Of a stretch of 26,661 nucleotides of DNA, positions 1 to 5,091 are shown piece after piece. Position numbers and translations under genes: made by a program. Numbering within the stretch: position 1 is the first letter of the stretch; each line of letters starts with the position of its first letter. Below the pieces are notes generated by a model. The model did no database searches. It was not told where the DNA came from and saw nothing but the letters and a program-made list of their open reading frames with translations. Source of the DNA: VRUE01 sp035554595 (GTDB taxonomy: Bacteria > Actinomycetota > Thermoleophilia > Solirubrobacterales > 70-9); contig DATMIH010000072.1 of NCBI GenBank assembly GCA_035554595.1, positions 1 to 26,661 on the forward strand. Reading direction: 5' to 3'.

Positions 1-78
1 GAGCTGGGCGACCTTCGTGCCTGATCGAGCTAGCTCGATCACCTGATGACGAACCTCTGCTGGGTACCTGTGGGGCAT
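1..78 (-). CDS. IS3-family transposase OrfA, N-terminal 26 residues (partial)
   Basis: The minus strand has AGGAGG (85-90), a 6-nt spacer and ATG at 78, then an open frame to the window edge. It starts MPHRYPAEVRHQVIEL and continues through ARSGTKVAQL. This is the typical opening of IS3/IS911 OrfA: a short basic leader, then the first helices of a helix-turn-helix that binds the element's terminal repeats. OrfA normally works with OrfB through a -1 frameshift; neither is visible. A perfect 20-bp palindrome (22-41) falls inside these codons and is probably incidental. Family assignment is good; completeness is unknown. Confidence 0.65.
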   Translation of the reverse strand, partial: MPHRYPAEVRHQVIELARSGTKVAQL

Positions 79-141
79 CTGAATCCTCCTTGGGGCCGAA
101 GGACTCTAGAAACGGAACTCCATCAGAACGGGGGTAGATCA
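1..141 (-). mobile_element. IS3-family insertion sequence, left end (element runs off the window)
   Basis: The minus strand begins at 141 with TGATCTACCCCCGTTCTGA (123-141), which resembles the TGATCCTACCCACG terminus known for IS3. It is followed about 60 nt later by a well-formed ribosome site and the start of an OrfA-like transposase reading left out of the window. Only this end is visible, so the partner inverted repeat, OrfB and target duplication cannot be checked. The boundary at 141 rests on the inverted-repeat similarity alone. Confidence 0.6.
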
Positions 142-174
142 CTGAGCGCTGCGTCGTCTGACGCCGCGGAAAGG

Positions 175-282
175 ATGTCCATAGATGGAAAGAGTCGAAA
201 GGGACGAGGGCCATACCCGCCCGAGTTCCGCCGCGAGGCCGTCGTCCTCGACCCGACTCCCCGTCGCCATGTCGCCGGGTGA
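175..282 (+). pseudogene. Remnant of a second transposase OrfA (N-terminal fragment)
   Basis: A 35-codon frame starts at ATG 175 behind GGAAAGG. It contains RGPYPPEFRREAV at about residues 11-23, matching the conserved YPPEFRxEAV start of IS3-type OrfA. After AVVL the similarity stops, and the frame closes in unrelated sequence (DPTPRRHVAG). It therefore looks like the first ~25 codons of a transposase joined to other DNA at about 250. It points the opposite way from the element at 1-141 and is different in sequence, so two separate insertion events are likely. It is too short for a firm family call. Confidence 0.4.
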
Positions 283-291
283 AATATTCAC
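279..291. promoter_or_regulatory. Small A/T-rich palindrome upstream of the ECF sigma gene
   Basis: GTGAA-ATA-TTCAC is a perfect 5-bp inverted repeat with a 3-nt centre, in an otherwise GC-rich stretch 19-31 nt before the sigma-factor start. Its position suits an operator or part of a promoter. No experimental motif is matched. Confidence 0.25.
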
Positions 292-309
292 TGCCCGGCG
301 GGCACTACA

Positions 310-906
310 GTGATAGTGACCGACGACCGACCGATCCTGCTGGAGGCGCTGGCCGCCGCTCGCTTCGAGGCGATCTTCCGCTCCTGCTACCCGCGCGTCC
401 TCGCCTACGTCCTGCGACGGACCGAGGGCCGCGAGGTGGCCGAGGAAATCGTGTCGGAGACCTTCTTGATCGCCTGGCGCCGCCTCGAGACGCTCCCGCT
501 CGAGCCGTTGCCGTGGCTGCTGGGCACCGCCCGGAAGGTGCTGGGGCACCGCCGCCGCTCCGAGCGTCGCCGTGCCGCACACCTGACCGTGTCCTCCCTG
601 GAGGGGGTGGAGGTCGCCGACCCCGAGATCCCGGTCGCCGAGCGCCTGGCCCAGAGGGAGTCCCTCGCCGCGGCCTTTGCCGCCCTCCCCGACCGCGATC
701 GCGAGATCCTCACGCTGGTCGCGTGGGAGGGACTCGCGCCGCGTGAGGGGGCGCAGGTCCTCGGCTGTTCAGCGGCCACCTTCTCGCTGCGACTGCACCG
801 CGCCCGCCGACGACTCTCGAAAGAGCTTGTCACCAACGGGCATTCATCAGGTGAGGACATACGACCAAGGGCTCATGCCCGGCACGGTGCCGCGGGAACC
901 AAATGA
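310..906 (+). CDS. ECF-type RNA polymerase sigma factor
   Basis: This 198-residue protein has the two-domain layout of ECF sigma factors, which recruit core RNA polymerase to a small regulon. Residues ~20-85 form region 2 (FEAIFRSCYPRVLAYVLRR, then VAEEIVSETFLIAWRRL). Residues ~115-172 form region 4, with LPDRDREILTLVAWEGLAPREGAQVLG and the helix-turn-helix end ATFSLRLHRARRRL. A tail of about 26 residues follows region 4. The start is uncertain: GTG 310 gives the full frame, but GTG 316 is also possible, and neither has a clear ribosome site. The stop overlaps a possible start of the next gene (ATGA at 903-906), so the pair is probably one operon. The target regulon is unknown. Confidence 0.88.
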   Translation: MIVTDDRPILLEALAAARFEAIFRSCYPRVLAYVLRRTEGREVAEEIVSETFLIAWRRLETLPLEPLPWLLGTARKVLGHRRRSERRRAAHLTVSSLEGVEVADPEIPVAERLAQRESLAAAFAALPDRDREILTLVAWEGLAPREGAQVLGCSAATFSLRLHRARRRLSKELVTNGHSSGEDIRPRAHARHGAAGTK

Positions 907-923
907 ACGAGAGGAGCGAAGAC

Positions 924-1775
924 ATGGTGATAGACGAAGTGCGGACCCTCGACCCGCTCGACGACGCCGAGCGGCCGGACCGACTGTGGGACTCGACCGC
1001 CGAGGACATGCTCGCCACGATCCTCGCGTCCGAGAGGCATCCCTCCTCTGTGGCCCGCGGGCGGGCCGACGACGCAGGCCGCGGCTGGCGCCATGACCGG
1101 CGCCCCGGCGCAGCGCGTCGGCGCTGGGGCGCTCCGAAGCTCGCCCTGCAGGCGCTCGCGGCGCTGGCGATTCTCGGGGCGGCCCTCTACTCGGTGCCAT
1201 CCACCCGGGCGGCGATCGAAGGAGCGGGGGAAAGCGTCGGCGGCGTCTTCTCCGGCTGGCTCGGCGGCGACTCCGCCGAGGCCCCCGGAAGGCCGCTCCA
1301 GGCCGCAGAAGCGGAAAAGCTGCCCCAAGGTTTCGAATATCTCTACGAGTCCGGCCACGCGAAGGAACCGCGGGTGATCGCCGAAGCCGGCGGCTACGAG
1401 CTCTATTCCTACATCAGCCCCTCGGGCAGCCTGAGTTTCCTCTTCGGCGGCATCGGTTTCGGCATGGGCTATCCAAGCGCGGCGGAACTCGGCGACGCCC
1501 CGTTGCACCTCCTCGATACGGGGGCGAGGCGGCACCCCGACGCCCAGGGCCACGTCCCGGTGTGGGGGATCGCGGCCCGATCGGTGACCAGCGTCGAGCT
1601 CACCTACGAATCGGGGCCGCCCCTCCGGGTCTCCGGGGTCGAAGGAGGCTTTGTCCTGCTCGCGGAACCGAGCCGCGGGCCGATCGAAGTGATCGCCCTC
1701 GATGCGGGCGGCAAGGAGATCGGCCGGGAATCAATCGACTACCCGTTGCTCGACCGACTACCCGTCGGTCGATGA
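924..1775 (+). CDS. Membrane-anchored partner of the ECF sigma factor (anti-sigma-like, unassigned)
   Basis: The product has 283 residues. An acidic N-terminal ~45 residues (VRTLDPLDDAERPDRLW) is followed by an Arg-rich stretch, one membrane helix at ~72-91 (LALQALAALAILGAALYSVP), and a presumably extracytoplasmic C-terminal domain of ~190 residues with no motif I recognise. This layout, plus position directly after the sigma gene, is typical of actinobacterial sigma-factor partners, but no zinc-binding anti-sigma motif is seen. ATG 924 is chosen because GAGGAG lies 7 nt upstream (911-916). ATG 903, overlapping the sigma stop, would add 7 residues and lacks a ribosome site. Confidence 0.75.
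   Translation: MVIDEVRTLDPLDDAERPDRLWDSTAEDMLATILASERHPSSVARGRADDAGRGWRHDRRPGAARRRWGAPKLALQALAALAILGAALYSVPSTRAAIEGAGESVGGVFSGWLGGDSAEAPGRPLQAAEAEKLPQGFEYLYESGHAKEPRVIAEAGGYELYSYISPSGSLSFLFGGIGFGMGYPSAAELGDAPLHLLDTGARRHPDAQGHVPVWGIAARSVTSVELTYESGPPLRVSGVEGGFVLLAEPSRGPIEVIALDAGGKEIGRESIDYPLLDRLPVGR
1751..1771 (+). repeat. 8-bp perfect hairpin at the end of the sigma-partner gene
   Basis: CGACCGAC-TACCC-GTCGGTCG forms a perfect 8-bp stem with a 5-nt loop over the last codons before the stop at 1773-1775. No T-run follows, so it is not a standard terminator. It could slow ribosomes or protect the mRNA 3' end. Confidence 0.4.
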
Positions 1776-1987
1776 ATCGCCCGAACCGCCGCCGCCGGGG
1801 GTCGATGGGAGCGGCCATGCGTCGTCAGGAGCACGAACCCCTGAGCCTGCCCCAGGGTTTGCAGCGGCCCGCGCTGCGCGGCCCCGGCGCGGAGGTGCTG
1901 CGCCCGACCGGGTATCCGGTGATTCGCCAGGTGTTGGCCGACCTCGGGCGACGGAGTCGCTGCCCGAGCGAGATCGATTTCGGCTAG
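1772..1987 (+). CDS. Possible small coupled ORF, 71 aa, unknown
   Basis: ATG at 1772 overlaps the preceding stop as ATGA, and the frame stays open for 71 codons with GC-rich third positions. The N-terminus is very basic (MNRPNRRRRGSMG) and the rest has no recognisable domain (it includes TGYPVIRQVLADLGRR). No membrane segment or signal peptide is visible. The overlap favours translation as a third operon member, but in DNA this GC-rich open frames arise by chance. Treat it as unproven. Confidence 0.25.
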   Translation: MNRPNRRRRGSMGAAMRRQEHEPLSLPQGLQRPALRGPGAEVLRPTGYPVIRQVLADLGRRSRCPSEIDFG

Positions 1988-2058
1988 CAGGTCGACGTCA
2001 GCACCTTCCACCGTCACGCACGCTGGAGCTACTGCCGCACACCTCGTAAGCCGACTCG

Positions 2059-2077
2059 GTGCCACACTCGTGCCACA
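2059..2077. repeat. Tandem GTGCCACA direct repeat
   Basis: GTGCCACA occurs at 2059-2066 and 2070-2077, 11 bp apart, so about one helical turn. Short direct repeats like this sit beside tyrosine-integrase genes as arm-type sites. Here no integrase gene is visible, so the role is inferred only. Confidence 0.4.
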
Positions 2078-2173
2078 GTCAGGCACGGATTTAACCGGTT
2101 ACAACCGGAATCAGCCGGAGGTGATTTGGCTCTGGGAGCCAGAATCCGCTTTCCCATGCGGTGGGTCGGCGGT

Positions 2174-2199
2174 CTCTCCTCCCTGTAGTAACCCCAGAA
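2174..2199. repeat. 26-bp direct repeat, left copy
   Basis: CTCTCCTCCCT, 2 variable bases, then AGTAACCCCAGAA. The same 26 bp recur in the same orientation at 4983-5008 with only the two central bases different (24/26 identical). The copies bracket a run of accessory genes. Each copy is followed within a few bases by a hairpin and a short T-run on the plus strand. Confidence 0.65.
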
Positions 2200-2208
2200 C
2201 TCGCCTCG

Positions 2209-2228
2209 GCTCCCCGCCGGGGCGTTTT
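2209..2228 (+). terminator. Weak terminator-like hairpin after the left 26-bp repeat
   Basis: CCCC-GCC-GGGG followed within two bases by TTTT (2225-2228). The stem is short but all G:C. It could end transcription from the sigma operon or from an unrecognised short RNA covering the repeat. Confidence 0.35.
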
Positions 2229-2343
2229 CTGTTGTGGGGCGAAATCGATCTAAGACCATTAAGAAGACCCGAATACTCAAAAATGCATTATCGTGTTGCG
2301 ACAAGCCCGGCGGAATCCATCTCACAAGACAACGGAGGAAGCG

Positions 2344-2712
2344 ATGTCGCATGCAAAGCAGTCCCTTATGTCGAAGCGAGGGCGAGTCACCGCCGCCCTG
2401 CTGACCGCAGCAGCAGCGATGGTCCTGATGCTCTCGATCCAGGCATCGACCGCTCAGGCGGGCACTTGCACGGGCTCGGCCATTTGCGTCTGGTACGGCA
2501 CCTTTTTTAGCGGCGAAGAGGTCACCATTCCTCAATGCGGTGCCGAAAGCTGGGCTAGCGGTGAACTGCAGTCTGCCAAGAACAATTGCGGGGTCAACGT
2601 CCGGATTGGCTGGCAGGAAGGTGGCACCACCAACTGGAAGGCATGCATGAACCCCGGTGGTGAACGTCCCAATCCTGGACGCTTCAACAGGATGTTGCCG
2701 AACGGGTGTTAG
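2344..2712 (+). CDS. Small secreted six-cysteine protein, peptidase-inhibitor I36-like
   Basis: This 122-residue preprotein has a clear Sec signal: a basic start, a hydrophobic run AALLTAAAAMVLMLSI, and an AxA cleavage site after about residue 39 (STAQA). The mature ~83 residues contain six cysteines, enough for three disulfides. The pattern CxxxxxC-VWYGTFFSGEEV resembles the beta/gamma-crystallin-like, Streptomyces inhibitor (I36) type of fold; this is a loose resemblance, not a firm family call. ATG 2344 is supported by GGAGG at 2334-2338, 5 nt upstream; ATG 2368 is a possible alternative. Codon use is less GC-rich than in the neighbours and a strong terminator follows, so it is probably a single-gene unit and possibly acquired. 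Confidence 0.7.
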   Translation: MSHAKQSLMSKRGRVTAALLTAAAAMVLMLSIQASTAQAGTCTGSAICVWYGTFFSGEEVTIPQCGAESWASGELQSAKNNCGVNVRIGWQEGGTTNWKACMNPGGERPNPGRFNRMLPNGC

Positions 2713-2736
2713 GACCGTTCTCGAAGTGAGGAACTC

Positions 2737-2774
2737 GGAGGGCGGCAGCGGGACTTCCTCGCCGCCCTCCGTTT
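2737..2774 (+). terminator. Rho-independent terminator of the secreted protein gene
   Basis: GGAGGGCGGC (2737-2746) pairs perfectly with GCCGCCCTCC (2761-2770), a 10-bp G:C-rich stem with a 14-nt loop, followed by GTTT. It lies 25 nt after the stop at 2712. Confidence 0.7.
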
Positions 2775-2829
2775 CGAGATCGACGGCCGCGCACACCCCT
2801 GTGCGTCCTGCGGCTTCCTACGCTACGAC

Positions 2830-2835
2830 TATTCT
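2830..2835 (+). promoter_or_regulatory. -10 hexamer TATTCT for a leaderless transcript
   Basis: TATTCT ends 6 nt before the ATG at 2842, so transcription would start at the start codon itself. No ribosome site is present, which fits leaderless translation. No clear -35 element is seen. Confidence 0.45.
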
Positions 2836-2841
2836 CGGATC

Positions 2842-3078
2842 ATGGCGGAGCAAGTACTGGCGGTATGCGATGTACTCGCCACAATCGAGGCCCGCGATTG
2901 GTCGCGGCTGGAACGCCTGCTCGACCGGGACGTCCACTGGACGACCGCGATCGAGGAGCATCTGCACGGACCAGATGAGGTGGTCGCCCTATTGAGCGAG
3001 GACCCTCCCCCGGCCCCGCCGGCCTTTCACGAAGTGCGTGACGGGCTGATCGTTCGCTGGATCGATACTCCCGGTTGA
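2842..3078 (+). CDS. Short NTF2/SnoaL-like protein
   Basis: The 78-residue product has a single compact domain. An N-terminal helix pair (VLAVCDVLATIEARDWSRLERLL) is followed by the strand DVHWTTAIEEHLHGPDEVVALL and the ending FHEVRDGLIVRWIDTPG. The order of helices and strands and the ending match the short SnoaL-like/NTF2-like proteins that fold into a cone-shaped barrel and often bind small hydrophobic ligands. At 78 residues it is shorter than the usual 110-140, lacking part of the C-terminal sheet. No catalytic residue can be assigned. It converges with the GNAT gene ending at 3098. The start has no ribosome site but has a -10 box placed for a leaderless mRNA. Confidence 0.6.
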   Translation: MAEQVLAVCDVLATIEARDWSRLERLLDRDVHWTTAIEEHLHGPDEVVALLSEDPPPAPPAFHEVRDGLIVRWIDTPG

Positions 3079-3097
3079 GAACCCCGGTCGCCGCGCG

Positions 3098-3532
3098 CTA
3101 CAGATTGCGCACGCGCCGGCCGATCTCCCGGTCCTGTGGATAGCCCGCTGCCTCCCAGAACCCACTGGCCGCCTCGTCCTCGAAGGCGACGAGAGCTGTC
3201 ACCCGGCGCACGCCGCGGCCATGCAGATACTCCTCCCCCGCCCGCGTGAGCGCGATTCCGATGCCCTGACGTCGATGCTCCTTCGATGCGGCGAGGCGGT
3301 ACATGTTGCCGCGCCACCCATCCCAGGCGGCGATCAGGACGCCGACGATCTCCCCGCCAAGCTCGGCAACCAGAAGCGCGGCCGGTGAATCACCAATCAG
3401 CCGCTCGACGTCCTCCAGGCGGTCGGCAGTACTGGCGTGTCCGCTCCGCTCCTGCATCCAAAGGTCGAGGACTGCTTGCGCATCCTCGGGCCTGCATCGA
3501 CGGATCGTGACCTCCTGGCCAGTGCCTGGCAA
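3098..3532 (-). CDS. GNAT-family N-acetyltransferase, third gene of the MNT-HEPN operon
   Basis: A 144-residue protein with the GNAT fold. It has the N-terminal TIRRCRPEDAQAVLDLW, strand ALLVAELGGEIVGVLIAAWDG, and the acetyl-CoA pyrophosphate loop RRQGIG (87-92, Q/RxxGxG/A). The end is the usual C-terminal FWEAAGY. It would transfer acetyl from acetyl-CoA to an amine; the substrate is unknown. TTG 3532 lies 2 nt after the HEPN stop, so translation is probably coupled. AGGAGG lies inside the first codons and the family normally begins near TIRR, so a non-standard downstream start (residue 8-10) cannot be excluded. Whether it acts on the toxin system or is a passenger is open. Confidence 0.85.
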   Translation of the reverse strand: MPGTGQEVTIRRCRPEDAQAVLDLWMQERSGHASTADRLEDVERLIGDSPAALLVAELGGEIVGVLIAAWDGWRGNMYRLAASKEHRRQGIGIALTRAGEEYLHGRGVRRVTALVAFEDEAASGFWEAAGYPQDREIGRRVRNL

Positions 3533-3534
3533 AG

Positions 3535-3909
3535 CTAGACCTCGAACATTCGCTCGACGGCATCCACGAAGTCCGACGCCCCCTCGACGACCTTCTCCGC
3601 CTCAGCGGGGTCCGGCGTGATCGCCTCGTAGTCGCCACGCTCACGAGTCCGCTGCGCGCTGGTGGCGAGCGAGTGGAGACCCTCATCGAACGCCCCGGTA
3701 GCGACATAACGGTCGTGGAACAGGTGCCAAGTCCCACGGTGAGTCCGAGAGTGCTCGTCATCCTCCGACAGAGCGGCGCGAGCGGCGTTGAGCATCGCGT
3801 AGTAGGCGACGCTGACAGCTACCTCGAGATGGCCGGAGGCCAGAATCTCGCGAGCAGCCTTTGCTCGCTCGCGCGCTTGGGCCATGAACTCCTCTGAACG
3901 CGGGCTCAA
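3535..3909 (-). CDS. HEPN-domain protein (UPF0332-like), probable toxin
   Basis: This 124-residue all-helical protein matches the HEPN type paired with minimal nucleotidyltransferases. It has the helix AVSVAYYAMLNAARAAL (31-47), then SRTHRGTWHLFHDRYVATG (54-72) and RTRERGDY (87-94), the family's THKG..LF and R..aDY signatures. HEPN ribonuclease toxins use an Rx4-6H pair. Here R55-H62 and R58-H65 both fit, but which is catalytic is not certain. TTG 3909 is chosen because it overlaps the MNT stop (TTGA) and keeps the conserved leader SPRSEEFMAQARERA. ATG 3883-3885 with AGGAG only 3 nt upstream is the alternative. In known pairs the MNT partner neutralises HEPN by nucleotidylation. Confidence 0.8.
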   Translation of the reverse strand: MSPRSEEFMAQARERAKAAREILASGHLEVAVSVAYYAMLNAARAALSEDDEHSRTHRGTWHLFHDRYVATGAFDEGLHSLATSAQRTRERGDYEAITPDPAEAEKVVEGASDFVDAVERMFEV

Positions 3910-4319
3910 TGGAGCGAGTCTCCGACGAGAACCAGCTTGTCTCGATCGACGTTTTGGATGAAGAAGGAGTCGATCGCGCGGCGGCCCTGCAGCCACTCCG
4001 GATCGAAGACGAAGACCGAGTACCAGACCGGACTCTCACCGGCCTCAACCGCTGCCGCATACGCGAGGCCCTGGACCTTGTCGTCGTAACGGCGCTCGCC
4101 GCCATCGGCGATGACCATCAAGTCGATATCGGACCTCAGATCAGGATCGGTCTCCTCGATCGCGGCATCGCCGCGGGCACGAGAGCCATAAAGCCAAATC
4201 GCCCGCAGATCCTCCGCCAACTCGTCCTGAAGCGAGCCGACTAGACGCTCGACGACCCGCCGCTCCGAAGCGGAAAGCGCTGCGACGGCGAGGGCGTCTG
4301 TCGACCGGGGTTGCCCCAT
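3906..4319 (-). CDS. MNT-type minimal nucleotidyltransferase, probable antitoxin
   Basis: The 137-residue product carries the nucleotidyltransferase signature GSRARG (45-50) followed by SDIDLMV (63-69), with D64 and D66 as metal-binding acids. The third acidic residue expected on a later strand is not evident: the matching strand reads WYSVFVFDPEW, with Ser101 where Asp might stand. Enzymes of this class add AMP to a tyrosine of the HEPN toxin. It is first in an operon with HEPN and GNAT genes. ATG 4319 is preferred over the upstream start at 4370, because a TATCCT box lies 7 nt upstream and the longer form would overlap the divergent gene. Confidence 0.82.
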   Translation of the reverse strand: MGQPRSTDALAVAALSASERRVVERLVGSLQDELAEDLRAIWLYGSRARGDAAIEETDPDLRSDIDLMVIADGGERRYDDKVQGLAYAAAVEAGESPVWYSVFVFDPEWLQGRRAIDSFFIQNVDRDKLVLVGDSLH

Positions 4320-4326
4320 GAGCCAG

Positions 4327-4336
4327 AGGATAGGCT
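4327..4336. promoter_or_regulatory. Interlocked divergent -10 boxes of the toxin operon and the membrane-protein gene
   Basis: Plus-strand TAGGCT (4331-4336) ends 6 nt before GTG 4343. Minus-strand TATCCT (4332-4327) ends 7 nt before ATG 4319. The two hexamers share bases 4331-4332, so polymerase bound to one should exclude the other. Both genes lack ribosome sites, which fits leaderless transcripts. -35 elements were not identified and would lie inside the opposite genes. Confidence 0.45.
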
Positions 4337-4342
4337 CCGCGC

Positions 4343-4870
4343 GTGACGCGCCGGCGGGGATTGATTGCATCGGGGGTCGCGATGGTGGCCCTGCTCTTGG
4401 CGATGTCCCCAGCCGAGAATCGGATGAAGGACACCGGCGGTCCGGGGATGGTTCCGTTCGAGCTCTCGGGCGGCCAGCACCGAGCCGACGAGATTCTTGC
4501 CGAATGGGGCAAGGACGGTCAGGACGCCGCGCGCCAGCAGCTTTGGATCGACTTCGGCTTCATGCTCGCCTACGGATCCTTCCTGACCTTCGCGCTTGCG
4601 GCGGTTCTTGACCTGGCCAGAAGACGAGGCTGGCGCCGTCTCGCCGCGGTCGGTGCAGTCGTCGTCTTCTTCGGCGCCCTCGGCGCCTGCTTCGACGCGC
4701 TCGAGAACATCTGCCTGCTGCTCACTCTCAACGGCGCCGGTGCCGCCTTCCCCCTACTGGCAACGATCTTCGCCACCTGCAAGTTCTCCCTGCTCACGGT
4801 CGCGATCGCGTACTTGATCGCCGGCATCGGGATTCCTCTGCTCGGTCGTCCCGTCGAGCGGACTTCGTAG
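4343..4870 (+). CDS. Four-helix integral membrane protein, unknown function
   Basis: This 175-residue protein has hydrophobic segments at about 6-21, 72-90, 100-118 and 130-165. The last may be one long or two closely spaced helices (FPLLATIFATCKFSLLTVAIAYLIAGIGIPLL). A soluble loop of ~45 residues follows helix 1 and contains LSGGQHRADEILAEWG. I do not recognise a family or active site. It is divergent from, and shares its promoter bases with, the MNT-HEPN-GNAT operon. GTG 4343 is supported by the -10 box 6 nt upstream. A plus-strand terminator at 5010-5042 probably ends its transcript. Confidence 0.72.
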   Translation: MTRRRGLIASGVAMVALLLAMSPAENRMKDTGGPGMVPFELSGGQHRADEILAEWGKDGQDAARQQLWIDFGFMLAYGSFLTFALAAVLDLARRRGWRRLAAVGAVVVFFGALGACFDALENICLLLTLNGAGAAFPLLATIFATCKFSLLTVAIAYLIAGIGIPLLGRPVERTS

Positions 4871-4982
4871 GACGACTCGCTCGCGAACGCAGGCACCGCG
4901 ACTCGGTGCTCTTGGCACCGGCGCGGTCAACGTTGTAGATCCACGAGGCTCCCGACCTGCGGACCCACATACATAGAGATGC

Positions 4983-5008
4983 CTCTCCTCCCTCAAGTAA
5001 CCCCAGAA
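4983..5008. repeat. 26-bp direct repeat, right copy
   Basis: This is the same 26 bp as at 2174-2199 with two central substitutions (GT to CA), same orientation, about 2.8 kb away. The DNA between the copies carries only accessory-type genes. Directly outside this copy lies the end of the conserved dxs operon, which is where an island boundary would be expected. Confidence 0.65.
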
Positions 5009-5009
5009 G

Positions 5010-5042
5010 AGACTCGGGCAGGCTAACCGATTGAGTCTTTTG
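5010..5042 (+). terminator. Terminator-like hairpin downstream of the membrane-protein gene
   Basis: AGACTC (5010-5015) pairs with GAGTCT (5033-5038), a perfect 6-bp stem over a 17-nt loop that itself can form CGG/CCG pairs, and TTT follows. It lies 140 nt after the stop at 4870, immediately after the 26-bp repeat. Confidence 0.45.
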
Positions 5043-5061
5043 ACGCAAGCCTAAATTTTTG

Positions 5062-5078
5062 GGGCGATTTTCTCGCCC
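5062..5078 (-). terminator. Hairpin downstream of dxs
   Basis: GGGCGA-TTTTC-TCGCCC is a perfect 6-bp stem 14-30 nt after the dxs stop. Read on the minus strand it is followed by CAAAAATTT rather than a clean T-run, so it is an imperfect terminator. It may also serve the plus strand weakly. Confidence 0.4.
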
Positions 5079-5091
5079 GGTGGATCGGGAT

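Larger units (their letters stand above)
1988..2343. other. Gene-free stretch with att-like repeats and a GC drop
   Basis: No convincing coding frame is seen. The stretch holds paired GTGCCACA repeats (2059-2077) and AACCGGTT with further ACCGG/GCCGG copies (2093-2118). It also has a GGCTC-TGG-GAGCC hairpin (about 2129-2141), one copy of a 26-bp repeat shared with 4983-5008, and a short hairpin with T-run. The last ~100 nt before the secreted-protein gene are clearly more A/T-rich (for example around 2250-2300), consistent with acquired DNA. The combination resembles a worn integration-element boundary, but no integrase is present. Confidence 0.4.

Noticed and set aside
22..41. Perfect 20-bp palindrome as an operator or att core
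   Set aside because: It is fully explained as codons VIELARS inside the transposase N-terminus; a regulatory role is possible but unsupported.
2125..2155. tRNA-like stretch (GGCTCTGGGAGCC arm)
   Set aside because: One hairpin resembles an anticodon arm, but there is no acceptor stem, no T-arm GTTCRANNC sequence and no CCA end nearby on either strand.
3027..3317. Minus-strand 96-codon frame overlapping the GNAT 3' end
   Set aside because: It overlaps two better-supported genes in other frames and shows no recognisable sequence.
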